Shown here: positions 11,207 to 22,340 of the stretch, piece by piece
Layout of the letters: each line of letters opens with the position of its first letter
Position numbering within the stretch: position 1 is the first letter of the stretch
DNA from: Voacanga thouarsii
Taxonomy: Eukaryota; Streptophyta; Magnoliopsida; Gentianales; Apocynaceae
Length of the DNA: 64,000 bases
Direction of reading: 5' to 3'
Assembly (NCBI GenBank): GCA_026120185.1
Contig: JANUWF010001659.1
Location: forward strand, 124,001 to 188,000
Made by a program: the position numbers and the translations under genes
The notes under the pieces: generated by a model
The model's database searches: none
What the model was told of the DNA's origin: nothing
Seen by the model: only the letters and a program-made list of their open reading frames with translations

Positions 11207-12420
11207 TCAGTCCTTCTTCTCATCATCATCATGATCAACATCATCAGCCGGTGTTGAAGTTCCCTCATCACCTTGTTGCTCGGAAGAATGCTGCCTCCAT
11301 TCAGCCAATTGCTATTCCATAGTAGCATGCCGTCTCGCCATGTCATCCACGCATCCCTGCAAGCGTAGGAGCATCTCCGTTTGCTGGGCTAACTGTCCCA
11401 GCACGGTAGTCTCAAAGTTAGTCCAGGGTTGGGACTGAGAACTACTAGCTCATGCACGTGCCAGTGGCAGTGTTTGCTCCTCCTCTACAGTGGGTGGCCT
11501 AACCTAACCGGGATGTCTGACCTCAAAGGGGGTTAGCCACTTTTTCAACTCTAGGCTGTAGTTGTACCCGTAACTCATCAAAGTTTGTTCCGTAACCATA
11601 TCATGCTCAGTGGTAGCCTCTATCAGCTCTCCCTCAAGACTAACACCAAAGTCTTTTAGAATTTTCATTATAACCAGAGGGAAGAAGAAGGCTTTTGTAG
11701 CGAAATAATGATGAACCACATCCCTAATGGATTGTATAATTAGGGGTGCAAGAGGGATAGGTAGGGTATTCATCATCCTATGCAAAATGTAGGTGTCGAT
11801 AAGTCGAGTCTCATTAAAACCACTAGCACGGGGTACAATATTGAACCCAAACATATAGACTAGAGCTCTAAAATCGGCAGCCAGATCATTATTCGAATAG
11901 AAACTATTGGCTTGGAAGGCATTATGCTTATATAACCCTAGAATGGCTCTAGTCCCACTGGCATCCTAATTCGGGATAGAAAGAATTTTTTGATTATTCA
12001 TGTCTATCCCTTGCCAAGAGTCATCATCAAACACCTGGAAGAGATTAGCTAATTGATTTGGGTGATGACAATGGGGATTCATTTTACTCTCGTTTCAATA
12101 TGGGGAAGGTGTTTATTGCCCTTGTCAACCATATTAGCATAGAATTCCTTGATGAGCACTAGACAATACTTCCCTTTCAGCTGTACTATCAAACCCCATC
12201 CTAGCCTCCTAAACATCATTCCCAATTTAAGGGCATGGTCTAGGGTAGGTGCGAAAGTACGTTCTACAATGACTTTATTAGATGCTCTCCTATTGTACCA
12301 TTCCTCACAAGATAGATCGATAAACTCAGTTGGGTTAAGAAACACAGGGTCAATTGATGAAGGGCCTGAGGAAGAAGAAGCTCTCGCCCTTTTAGAGGAA
12401 TGACCCCTTGCTCTAGACAT
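11207..12420 (-). pseudogene. Athila env-like ORF (plant retrotransposon ORF with FYANM motif)
   Basis: The minus-strand frame starts at ATG 12420 (MSRARG, followed by a basic/serine-rich N-terminus), passes an EEWYNRR region and IKEFYANM (about 12137-12160), an ADFRALVYMFGFN region (about 11840-11875), then FPLVIMKILKDFGV (about 11650-11690), and ends at TGA 11207-11209 after a hydrophilic His/Asp-rich tail. This set of motifs belongs to the downstream ORF of Athila elements, often called env-like, though no fusion function is established. In-frame stops near 12079, 12050, 11966 and 11504 break it. The same domain recurs in the Sirevirus ORF at 25873-31769. Confidence 0.8.
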
Positions 12421-13519
12421 GTTATCAAGTAAGGAGTGGCGAAAATAGGAGGATAGAACAATTGAGATCAAAGACTTAAAACGGGGTGTAGCTACTCTTT
12501 GCAAACATAATCCTCAACTCACACTCAACCCTCAACCAATCTCATAACTATAAAGCCCAAACTCCTTCAATGTATATCACACTCCAATCAACAATCAATT
12601 CCATCCCTCCAATCAATTCAACACAATTTGCAATAATACATGGAAAGCTCATTGTAAAGAATAAACGTGTTAAATATCCCCAATGCGTTCAAGTGTACAT
12701 GATCGTGTGAATGAAGGCATTATTATGGCATTACCTGAAAAGTAATTCAAGTTCCATATGTAGCATTTATTCAATCATCATAAATAGCTACAATTCTAAC
12801 CTTAGATATATGCATGAAGTTTCTAATGATCATGTGCATGAATCAAGTATTCAAGAACCATTAACTCCTAATCTACCCAAACTCATAAAGCTCAAGGAGT
12901 AATGCACAATTCAAGATAACATAAATAATCCCAATTTTCGGCCAAAATTATCCCTAAAATTAGAAAAAGTCATCTACACAATTTTAACCGTGGGAATTGG
13001 AAAAAAAAAAATCATGCATTTATGCTCATGTATGCATAGGCAAGAAAAATATGTAAGCTTTTTGTAGAAATCTAAGCTCCTTGCTAATGGATTGAAAGTG
13101 AGGTTATTATGCAAAATGGAAGATTTTGAGATTTTTGATCCGTAGGATCAACAAAAGAGAGGTAGATAAATGTTATAGAAGTGATTGGGAAGTGAAAAAT
13201 TAAATTTTGGGAAGTTGGGGAGGTGAAGCCGGCGCGGGCTAGAGAGACTTTGAGAGGGAGTTGGAGATTTTGAAAGAAAAGTGGCCAATGGCCTATATGT
13301 TGTGCCTTACTCAACAAGAACCGGCACCGGTCCTAGTCCTAGTCGGCGCCAGTTAAATTCTGTCCAGTTTTCATTTTTTTCAATTAATAAAAAATGATGA
13401 ACACATAATAATGATGAAAAATGCACTCTAATTCATGAAAAACAATTAATCAAAGTGACAGAAGTAAAAATTATCTCAAGCGCAAAATTGAAAGTAAAGT
13501 AAAATGACAAAAATTGGCT
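12421..13519. other. Noncoding spacer where Athila pol should be
   Basis: About 1.1 kb between gag and the env-like ORF. No pol motif was found in any frame. It is AT-rich with two patches of the CCGGCRCCGGTT-type motif (about 13227-13240 and 13319-13355). Confidence 0.7.
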
Positions 13520-14893
13520 TCAATGCTTTCCACGATTTTGATTCCGTGGATATTCCTCAGTATTTCCTGGCAATGTCCCAACTTGACGATCTCCCAATAG
13601 TTTAGCTAGTTGACCAATTTGGTTTTCCAAGTTGCGCATGGAGGCCTCTAGGTTCCTTGTTGTAACATCGACCCCTTGGAACTTAGTTTCCGTTGTACTT
13701 ACCAATTGGCCAATCAATTCTTCCAATGGTGGCTTTGAAGGTGCTACGTTATTGTTCATAGGGTTTTGGTTCCTTTGATTTCCTCCAAAATTGAAGGAGC
13801 CCTGCCTAGGTTGATTTTCATTGCTCCAAAAGAAATTAGGGTGATTTCTCCAACTAGGATTATAGGTAGAGCTATAAGGGTTGTTACCTAGCCAGACATT
13901 ACCTGCGAAGGCCACTTGTTTCGAGGTTTCTTGGAGTGACCCCATGTTTTGGCATTCATGATTCGAGTGTCCCTCTCCACAGAAATCATAACTTACGTTC
14001 AATACATGGCCTTGACGCATCACCATTCGTTCTATCTTTTGAGTTAAAGCGTCCACCTTAGCTTCCAATGCTACCACAGCATCTATTTTGTGTACTCCTT
14101 GCATACGAGCTCTAGACCTTATACTTTCCCAAGAATAGTTATTAAAAGCCAGATTTTCAATAAGATCGAATACCTGTTCTGGGGTCTTATGATTAATGGA
14201 ACCCCGTACAAAAGAGTCCACCACTTGACGTGTTGTGAACGTGAGGCCATTCAAAAAGATGAGCATCTACATTCAGAGCTCAAATTCATGGTGTGGGCAT
14301 TTTCTCAACATTTCCTTGAATCTTTTCCAACTTTCATATAAGGGCTCAGAATCTAATTGTTGGAAGGCAAATATCTCATCCCTAAGTTTGGCTATCTTAG
14401 CTGGAGGGAAATATTTGGCCAGAAATTTTTCAACTAAGGCATTCCAAGTAGTGATGGAACCTGTAGGTAAAAACTTTAACCACGATTTGGCTCTATCCCT
14501 CAAAGAAAAAGGAAAAAGTCTTAACTTTATGGCATTCTCTGAAACGCCATTCATCTTAAAAATATCACAAATCTCAAGAAAACTAGCTAAATGAGCAATG
14601 GGATCTTCTTCAGGTAACCCATCAAATTGAACTATGTTTTGAACCATCTGGATAATGTTAGGCTATATTTCAAAATTATTTGCATCCACACTAGGCCTAG
14701 TAATACTCGAGCCTGTGCTCGAAATTGCAGGTTTCACAAAGTCATCCATAGCCCTCCTATTCCGAGCATTGTTATTTTGAACACTATCCATTTCGACGAT
14801 CAAGTTCATTTGAATTGTCCGGCGAATCTTTAATAATGTCCTTTCGATTTCAAGGTCAAAATCGACTATCTCACTTTTGGATTTTCGGGTCAT
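13520..14893 (-). pseudogene. Athila-type gag
   Basis: From ATG 14893 (MTRKSK) the minus-strand frame encodes the Athila Gag: a capsid domain with [16 protein letters not shown] (about 14470-14520), FLAKYFPP and [14 protein letters not shown] (about 14290-14335), then a FDLIENLAFNNYSWES region, a coiled-coil-like segment (VVALEAKVDALTQKIERM, about 14020-14075) and a single zinc knuckle near 13970-14000 whose first cysteine position is Tyr (YDFCGEGHSNHEC). The C-terminus is Asn/Gln/Pro-rich. Stops near 14664 and 14265-14271 break the frame. Position next to the primer-binding site fits gag. The frame ends at 13520 without reading into pol. Confidence 0.87.
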
Positions 14894-15160
14894 GTACCAA
14901 GGATAACACCTAAAAAAAATAAGAAGCAAGTTAGATACAGAATTAATGATTAAAACAAAATTAAAAGAATACAAAGTTAGTTAATAGAACATAGTCAAGT
15001 TAGTAGGTTAGGTTACAAGGTTATACATAAATACACAAGATACAAAAGATAGCACCTTTTGCCAAGAGAACAATTGTAAATATTTTACATATATTTTACA
15101 TACTTACGTATTTACATATTTACATGGTTAAATTAACAAAATCCAAGCTTTCATGCTATT

Positions 15161-15180
15161 GTTCCCTGGCAACAGCGACA
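15161..15180 (-). other. Primer-binding site, tRNA-Asp type
   Basis: The minus-strand sequence TGTCGCTGTTGCCAGGGAAC is close to TGGCGCCGTTGCCGGGGA, the complement of the plant tRNA-Asp 3' end. It is six bases from the inner edge of the 5' LTR, which fixes the element's orientation. Confidence 0.82.
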
Positions 15181-15186
15181 AAAACT

Positions 15187-16724
15187 TGATGTGTTTGGAT
15201 TTGGGTATAAAAATCATACAAAAATAAACACATTCCCAATCAATTTTAAATTAAAACGTTAATCCCAAATTACATATATGAGTAAGCATACTCATCATTA
15301 ACATAGCATAGGGTTCAAACGAGTGTCGATCCTCAAGGAACAAGTATACATTACTCCATTTTCCTTCATTATTTAACCGACTCGATAAAGTGAAAAATAA
15401 ATGAAATAAATAAAATAAAATAAAAATAAAAATATATACATGTCAAGGATGGAGAATTATGTAATTTAAGCCATTGTTTAGACAAACATGATTCTCGAGT
15501 ACTTAATCATTATCATAACTAATTATTCTCTTGGCATCATAAAGGATAATATAGATTCACTTCTTTGTCCAATCCATGAAATCCCTATCTTCTAGACATA
15601 TTAGCATCACATATCCTGTCTCAACTAATTCACCTAAAAGATGCATTAAACACAATCCTTGATTAAATTTTCATTCTTGGCAAATTTACACATGAAATTA
15701 ACCAATGAATCTATATCTTATCAGACATCAATTAACCTCTAATTACTTTGTCCCTACTCTTAACCCCTTTGTCCAAGCAAGTTAAGAGCCAACATATATG
15801 AAACTAATGAATTGAGACAACCATCAACCCCTTTGTCTAAGCAAGTTAATGGAAAGAAACAACCAATTAATCTCGGAATAAGCATAAGTAATTAAATACC
15901 AAGAATAACAATCTATTAATAAAAAGATCAAATAACTCTCAAAATCATGAATATCTAAAACAATGATAAAATATAATAAAATAATTAATATATCATTGTC
16001 AAGAAAAAGAAATCAAAGTAAAAGAAAGCACTCATAGACAAGCCTCATTCTTCTTCCTTCGGAGACTTTCTTGTACAACCCTCATTGAATTGAAGAATTC
16101 CTCATTAGATTGAGTGATTTTCTATGATAATCTATGAATTCTCTTCATTTCCCTTGTGTTTTCCATCTATTTATAGGCTTAGGAAGTGCTTAAACTTGTT
16201 GGTGTAAGTTTCTTGGCCAAGTAAAAGTAGGAAGATACTAAAACTCCACAGATTTCCAAAAACTACATACAAAAATCAAAATCCCGTCTTTTCCTCAGGG
16301 CACAGCCGGTGCTGCCTTGGCTGCTGGAGCCGACGCCGGTTGTGTTCCGTCTCTTCCGTTGTTCGCTGATTTTTTCTTGATTTCCACGCACTGGTGTCCA
16401 GAATGTAGCCGGCGTTGACTTAGCTACTGGAGCTGGCGCCAATTCGGTTCTATTCCATCCTGTTTCAACAATTTTTCGTCGCTTCGAAGTTCGTCTCATT
16501 AGCACATGGCCGGCCCCGGTTCCTTTGCCCTGGTTAGCTCCACCTCTATTCTGTTTTGTGACGTTTTTGCTTCTTTTTACCCCTAAAATCTGAAATAATG
16601 CACAAAATACCTTTCCATGGGTAAAATCTCAAATATAAAGGAATATGACTAGTTATTGAACAGAATATATCATAAAAGTACCTCAAATAATTAGAAAAAA
16701 ATATGACTAATTTAGGCCCTATCA
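15187..16724 (-). repeat. 5' LTR of the Athila-type element (right on the map)
   Basis: 1538 bp, matching 8063-9538. It begins (plus strand) TGATGTGTTTGGATTTGG and ends GGCCCTATCA, followed by target duplication GAAGG. CCGGC-type motifs recur at about 16302-16345, 16405-16445 and 16505-16525. Confidence 0.92.
16168..16175 (-). promoter_or_regulatory. Probable TATA box in Athila LTR (5' LTR)
   Basis: TATAAATA on the minus strand, conserved with 9036-9043. As it lies in the 5' LTR it would be the active promoter of the element. Confidence 0.62.
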
Positions 16725-16729
16725 GAAGG

Positions 16730-17171
16730 GCGTTGGCATCTTCTCCACCAACGACCTACTCGGGGGGCCGTGGACGCAGCCACCCGGACTGAGAATGAAG
16801 ACTGCAACAGAATGGCACCAAGACCTTTTCTACCACCCAGACAACTGCTAAGACCTTTTCAGAGGCAACAACCCAACAAGCGCCCTACCAACCAGCAGTA
16901 GTAGAACCAGGGAAAGCAAGCTCGGACAGCACCGGTTGGTCCTACGCAAAATCTTCCATTTTGCTGGCACTGTGGAAAAAGGGGCCACACGGAGAGAAAT
17001 TATTGGTCTAGGGGAGGTGAGCGGAAATGCTACCATTGCGGAGACCCAAACCATCTACAGAACACCAGCCCTAAACTTCTTCGAGTCGGACAAGGAAACC
17101 CGGCTCAGATCCCGATGCCCAATCGGGCCAATGCCATGGGAGCATCCGGGAGTGGAGCGTAGAAGCCTCAG
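16730..17171 (+). pseudogene. Ty3/gypsy gag, C-terminal part with two zinc knuckles (right copy)
   Basis: This continues the gag interrupted at 8062: the frame resumes as ALASSPPTTY directly after the target duplication. It then has a Gln/Pro-rich region and two CCHC-like knuckles, CWHCGKRGH (about 16963-16990) and CYHCGDPNH (about 17028-17055). Each appears to lack its last cysteine (NYW and QNT in its place). Several stops and at least one frame change lie between 16790 and 17170. The knuckles would bind element RNA in a functional Gag. Confidence 0.78.
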
Positions 17172-17639
17172 GTGAAAGCAAAAGTTTTCGCTCTCAACCG
17201 AGAAGAGGTTGGAGCTGATGCGACAGTGGTGGAAAGTACGTTTACTATCCAAGGTCGTTCCGTTAATACATTGATAGACCCTGGATCTACCCATTCCTAT
17301 TTAAACAAGAATTGTGCGTATCATTTGGGTTGGGATAGAGTGGAACAACCTTTACTTTGTTGGTGAGTACACCTTTAGGAAAGATGGTGCAAACAAATCA
17401 GTATGTGCGAAATTGTAAAATTGAAGTGGGGAGAGAAAGCTTGGAGGGAGATTTGATAGTCTTGGCTATTGATGATTATGATTTGATATTGGGAATGGAT
17501 TGGCTAGCGAAGCATGGGGCTAAAGTAGACTGTAAGAATAAATCGGTTCAGTTTATTAGACCAGGATGTGATGTGTCGGAGTTCAATGGCAAGAGAGTAA
17601 AAGAATTGAAGTTTTTGATAGCTGAGGCTAAAGCCTAGA
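17172..17639 (+). pseudogene. Ty3/gypsy aspartic protease region (right copy)
   Basis: The region encodes the retropepsin-like domain that cleaves Gag-Pol: the active-site loop LIDPGSTHSY (17271-17300), flap-region text, and IDDYDLILGMDWLAKHGA (about 17467-17523). The catalytic Asp is present but the usual D-T/S-G reads D-P-G, which would be expected to impair activity. A one-base frame change near 17360 separates the two halves, and TAG at about 17637 ends the frame before the RT linker. Confidence 0.85.
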
Positions 17640-19159
17640 AATTGTTGAAGCAAGAATGTCAAGGATATTTAGCTTATGTGATAAACAAGCCGAAGGACCA
17701 GTGCATTCTTGAGGATACCGAGGTGGTAAAGGATTTTTCCGACATGTTCCCTGCGGAACTCACTTCTTTACCTCCGAACCGAGAAGTTGAGTTCACCATT
17801 GATCTAGTTCTAGGAGCGGAACTGGTGTCCTGAACTACGTATCAGATGGCATCGGTAGAGCTGAAAGAATCGAAAGAGCAGCAGGAAGAACTAGTGAGGC
17901 AAGGCTATATCAGACCTAGCACGTCACCCTGAGGAGCACCTGTGCTATTTGTGAAGAAGAAGGATGGGACTTTGAGGTTGTGTATCGACTACCGGGGCTT
18001 GAACAACCTGACTATCAAGAATAAATATCCCCTACCGCTGATTGATGAGCTGTTCGACCAGTTGCAAGGATCCAGTTGTTACTCCAAACTGGATTTGAGG
18101 TAAGGATACTATCAAGTGAGGATAAAAGAGGAGGATATCCCCAAGACAGCCTTCAATACAAGATATGGTCACTATGAGTTCATGGTGATGCCATTCGGGG
18201 TAACCAATGCACCAGCGGTATTTATGGATTTGATGCATCGAGTGTTTTAACCCTACTTGGACAAGTTTGTGGTGGTATTTATCGACGACATACTCATTTA
18301 CTCCAAGAGCCCAAAGGATCATGCAGAACATTTAAAGCTGATATTGGAAAAGCTAAGGAAGCACAAGCTTTTCTCCAAGTTTAGTAAGTGTGAGTTCTGG
18401 TTGGATAGTGTGGCATTTCTTGGCCACGTGGTGACTAAGGACGGGATTAAGGTGGACCTAGCAAATGTTGAAGCAGTTTCAGACTGGAAGTAGCCGGAGA
18501 ACATTATGGAGATTTGAAGCTTCTTGGGATTGGGTGGTTACTATAGGAGGTTTATTAAAGGATTTTCAACACTCGCATCGCCTATGACCCGATTGCTGAG
18601 AAAGGACGTACCCTTTGTTTGGAGTGAAAAATGTGAAAAGGGTTTACAAGAGCTGAAGTGGAGATTAATGATAGCACCAGTGTTGAGTCTGCCAGAGGAA
18701 GATAAGCCTTATGCGCTGTATACCGATGCTTCGAAAAAAGGTTTAGGGGTAGCGTTGATGTAAGACCGAAAGGTGATTGCCTATGCTTCTCGAAAGTTGA
18801 AGCCTCATGAAGTCAATTATCCCACACATGATCTAGAACTGGTTGCCATTGTGTCCGCTTTAAAGAAATGGCAGCACTACCTGTACGGAGCGGAATATGA
18901 AGTGTTTACTGATCACAAGAGCCTGAAGTACATCTTCACCCAGAAGGACCTGAATTTGAGACAGCGAAGATGGATGGAATTTTTGGAAGAGTACTGTTAT
19001 CCTATCAATGTCCATACCGGGAAAGCCAATGTTATTGTTGATGCCCTGAGTAGAAAAGTCAGAATGGCCAGGCTAAGAGTGCAGGAGGTTCAAATGGTTC
19101 AGGATTGTTGGATAGAAAAGCGAAAGTGCAAGAGGAGAGAATTGTTGTTAGCAACCTAA
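17640..19159 (+). pseudogene. Ty3/gypsy reverse transcriptase and RNase H (right copy)
   Basis: RT blocks are in order: [19 protein letters not shown] (about 17950-18005), [16 protein letters not shown] (about 18025-18070), [18 protein letters not shown] (about 18164-18216), the catalytic [10 protein letters not shown] (18278-18307), and FLGHVV (about 18415-18435). RNase H follows with YTDASKKGLG (about 18720), [20 protein letters not shown] (about 18780-18840) and [10 protein letters not shown] (about 18905-18930). Stops at 17831, 17930, 18101, 18248, 18491, 18515 and 18761 kill it. Nearly all fit single C-to-T or G-to-A changes in Arg, Gln or Trp codons. Strong similarity to chromovirus pol. 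Confidence 0.92.
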
Positions 19160-19803
19160 AGATGATGCCAAATCTAAGGCGGGATATTATTAAGGCCCAG
19201 CAAAGTAATGCAGAATTTCAGTTTTTCAAGGACAAGGAGCTCAAACGGTAAGGCAGTGAATTCAGGCAGGTTGAAACGGAAGTTTTGTATTTTAGAGATC
19301 AGTTGTGTGTACCCAAAGAGTACCAGTTGAAGGACAGAATTTTGGAAGAGGCGCATAAAAGCAGGTATGCCATTCATCCTGGAGAGGTCAAAATGTATTA
19401 GGATCTAAAAAGGGCTTATTGGTGGCTTGGAATGAAGCGGAACGTGGTTAAGTATGTCTCGACGTGTCTCACCTGTCAGAAAGTCAAAGCAAAGCACAAG
19501 AAGTCAGCGGGATTGTTGCAATCATTACCAGTGCCTGAATGGAAATGGGAAGAGGTGACTATGGACTTCGTCACCAGACTCCCTATGGCAAGGACCCAAA
19601 AGGACGCCATAGGGGTAGTGGTGGATCGACTGACCAAATTAACGCATTTCATACCAATGAATGTAAGAGATTCCATGGAGAAGTTGGCTTAGACCTATGT
19701 GCGGGAAATAGTCAGACTACATAGAGTACCTTCAAGTATTGTGTCCGACCGAGATCCGAGATTTACATCCCGATTTTGGGGCAAGTTTCAAGAATCGATG
19801 GGT
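19160..19803 (+). pseudogene. Ty3/gypsy integrase, N-terminal half (right copy, truncated)
   Basis: It contains the HHCC zinc finger (EEAHKSRYAIHPGE with CLTC at about 19465-19476), the first catalytic Asp in VTMDFVTRLP (about 19557) and the second in [17 protein letters not shown] (about 19738-19790). The frame stops at GKFQESMG, where the copia-derived sequence begins. The third catalytic residue and chromodomain are missing. Stops include TAG at about 19399 and about 19690; at the latter the left copy still reads CAG (GCTCAGAC). Confidence 0.9.
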
Positions 19804-20504
19804 TAAAAAAGTAAAATGAAAAGAGATTGAGGAAGTGTGGTGATCCTACTTTGACACAGATTTATTGAAATACAAAAAGTACAAATATATTAGATTTACT
19901 TTCTATATTTGCTCAATCCGAGCTATTTCTGTATTTATTAAGATTAAGAAAGTAAAACCCAGTTGGGGTAAGCTTTGATTGTTAAGTTTAAAAAGGCTGG
20001 GTACAAAACCAAGTGTGGTGATCCTCTTGTGTAAGATTAGTGTCACCTACCACGATTGATTTGGAAAAAGTGTTTTAGTAAGTTGGGTTGAAATCCTTAT
20101 GTATGAGCTTAACGTAGTAGATGTAGATCATTTAAGGATTGAACCATTATAAATCATTAGGTCTATTCTTATGCATTTTATTTGAACTTTTTTGCACTAC
20201 ATTTTTCACTGGTCATCAAATCTTAAATAATTTATGTTTTTCTCTGAAATTATAGATCCATTTAAGACCTTCGTGTTCTAGAGTAAGTCTGTCATTGATG
20301 GTTCAGCTACCCATCTTTAATACAGACCATCTTCTCACCATTTAGTGCTAATTTAAAATTTTCCTGACTGCCTCTTAAAGCTGTGAACCAAATTCTTTTT
20401 TTAACATACATTCTGTTCGCCCTTTTTCAAAAGACATCAAAAGACTTTTTTTAAATTGCATTTGTTTGCCACACACCTTGTTCACTCCCCTCTAAGGTTT
20501 ATCA
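19804..20504 (+). repeat. Partial 5' LTR of the Sirevirus-like element
   Basis: From about 19900 to 20504 this aligns with 33650-34250, sharing TATTTGCTCAAT, AGTAAAACCCA and GCGAACCAAATTC-type blocks. It ends TTTATCA, just before the primer-binding site. The first about 600 bp of the LTR as seen at 32920 is missing, and 19804-19850 looks rearranged because a GTGTGGTGATCC segment from inside the LTR occurs again there. Confidence 0.75.
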
Positions 20505-20506
20505 AT

Positions 20507-20518
20507 TGGTATCAAAGC
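20507..20518 (+). other. Primer-binding site, tRNA-iMet type (copia)
   Basis: TGGTATCAAAGC differs from the consensus TGGTATCAGAGC at one base and starts two bases after the LTR end. Confidence 0.85.
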
Positions 20519-20556
20519 ATTGGTGTACATTATTTTTTGTTTAATAGCCTTGTAGA

Positions 20557-21531
20557 AAAGATCCAAATAGCAAACATATCTTCACTGCCGAACATCAAAG
20601 GGTCTTCAACAAATAAATCTCCTCTGTTCAATGGAATCAACTACACATTCCAAAAAAATAGAATGAAAATATATATTTGCTCAATAAACTTTGAGTTGTG
20701 GAATCTGCTTGAAAAGGGACCATTCGTCCCAACAAATTAGTTGAAGGTGAAATAGTGCCCAAAAGAAGTGATAAATACAACAGTAATGAACATTCTATGT
20801 TGTGCTCTCGATGTAAATGAACACAATCGAGTAAGTCATTGTGATTCTGCTCATGACATATAGAAATTACTTGAAGTCACCCATGAGGGGACTAATCAAG
20901 TAAAGGAAACAAAGCTAGGACTTTTGGTCCGAGATTATCAGCTGTTCGCTATGAAGCTAAGTGAGAACATAACTGATATGTTCACTAGATTCACAAACAT
21001 TATAAATGGACTAAAGGCATATGGGAAAATCTATTCCCTCGATAAGCAAAACAAAAAGTTGCTTGATGCTGTGGCAAAAAATGGCAGCCAAAAACCTTAA
21101 TTGGGGAAGAATCCAAAATTTTAAATAACTTGCCTACTGAAGAGCTAATCAGATTACTCTTGACTTATGAAATGAAACTCAAAAGATTTCAAGAGCATGA
21201 TGATGATAACAAAGGCAAATGAGGAACTACTTTAAAAGTAGTTGATGAAAAAGTCAACAATGATCAAACTGATAGTGATGATGGCACTAATTTCGATACT
21301 GAAGAATTGGCTATGGTTACTAGAAAATTTAGAAAAATGTTCTGAAAATTCCACTAAAAAAGGGGGAAGAAGTTTATCGAAAAGAAGGGACAAACTTCTT
21401 CCTTTAAGCCTTAATGTTTTAAGGGTAAAAGCATAGAGTACTTTATCGCCGACTGTCCAGTAGCTAAAGAAAAAGAAGCTAAGCAATTCAAAAAGAAGAA
21501 AAAGTACACAAATATGAAGAAAGGAAAATAG
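20557..21531 (+). pseudogene. Sirevirus-like gag
   Basis: The frame opens near 20557 without an obvious ATG and reads SPLFNGINYTFQKNRMKI (about 20620-20675), a typical copia Gag N-terminus, with ELWNLLEKGPF after it. It continues with WKLLEVTHEGT-like and FTRFTNIINGLKAYGK text (about 20975-21025) and ends in a Lys-rich stretch at 21529-21531. The zinc knuckle near 21413-21455 is degenerate, with Cys pairs and the His not all present. Multiple stops and frame changes show it is dead. It would have formed the particle core. Confidence 0.8.
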
Positions 21532-21618
21532 TAGATTGGGACTTAGGACCAAGTTGAATTCGAGACTAAAGAAAGTGGTGAATCTGAAAAAGAAAAAGCA
21601 AACATTTCCTTTATAGCC

Positions 21619-22044
21619 ATGGAATATAAGGTAAATCCTACTTCACCAAATTTGATATTTGAATTATATGATTCTAAATATGAGAAGCTTGATGATCTAA
21701 ATGAGCTACTTTTCAACATGTTTCATGAACTTAAAAAGCTATCTAGAAGAAACAAGGATATGAAAATGAAAATTGATTTATTGTTAGATAAGAATGAAAA
21801 GCTGTTGAATGAGATCAATGTTTTACTTGATTCCATTATATGCTCAAATGTTGAAAAGGATGTTATCCTAATTTATTTGCATTATACGTCTCTTGAAAAC
21901 AAATGCTTATGTGACAAAGTACTTTCTCTCAAAATTATGGGAAGCAATTTTGATGATATGAAAAATAGAGTTGATGATCTTACCACATGTATTGAGAAAT
22001 TCACAAATGACAAACACAATTTGAAAAAATTACTTGGTGCATAA
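21619..22044 (+). pseudogene. Coiled-coil segment of Sirevirus Gag-Pol
   Basis: An open stretch of 141 codons starting at ATG 21619. It is rich in Leu, Lys, Asp and Glu with heptad-like spacing (DLNELLFNMFHELKKLSRRN and later KMKIDLLLDKNEKLLNEINV), so an extended coiled coil is likely. Such a segment lies between the first and second zinc-knuckle regions in several Sirevirus polyproteins. A second Cys-rich patch (SCCLNCEKSRHKVSKC) follows at about 22150-22200. It is unlikely to be an independent gene. Confidence 0.6.
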
Positions 22045-22340
22045 CACGTACTTGAAAACCGAAATGGTCTAGGTTATAGGCATGAAATCAAAGCTGGAAA
22101 TTACAAATCCTACTTTGTAAAAGTTGCCTCTTCATACATGACTTACAGTTGTTGCTTAAATTGTGAAAAATCTAGACATAAAGTATCTAAGTGTCATGTT
22201 AGGAAGAAAGTGGAATCCAGTATAAAAATAGTTTGGAAAGTTAAAGGAACTATTACTAACCCTCGTGGATCCAAGAAGGTATAGGTACTAAAAATCACTC
22301 TTCCATCTTATCTATAGGAATATTCATCGAACAAGATGAA

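Larger units (their letters stand above)
8063..16724 (-). mobile_element. Athila-type Ty3/gypsy element, minus strand, lacking pol
   Basis: The 8.66-kb element is bounded by two similar LTRs and flanked by the 5-bp duplication GAAGG (8058-8062 and 16725-16729). Read on the minus strand the order is: LTR, tRNA-Asp-type primer-binding site, gag, about 1 kb without pol, env-like ORF, long untranslated tail, polypurine tract, LTR. Gag type, tRNA-Asp primer and a downstream ORF carrying the FYANM motif are Athila traits. No protease, RT, RNase H or integrase could be found between gag and the env-like ORF, so any movement depended on enzymes from a complete relative. Confidence 0.9.

Noticed and set aside
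11155..11346. Met-rich minus-strand ORF
   Set aside because: Off-frame reading of the His/Asp-rich tail of the Athila env-like ORF.
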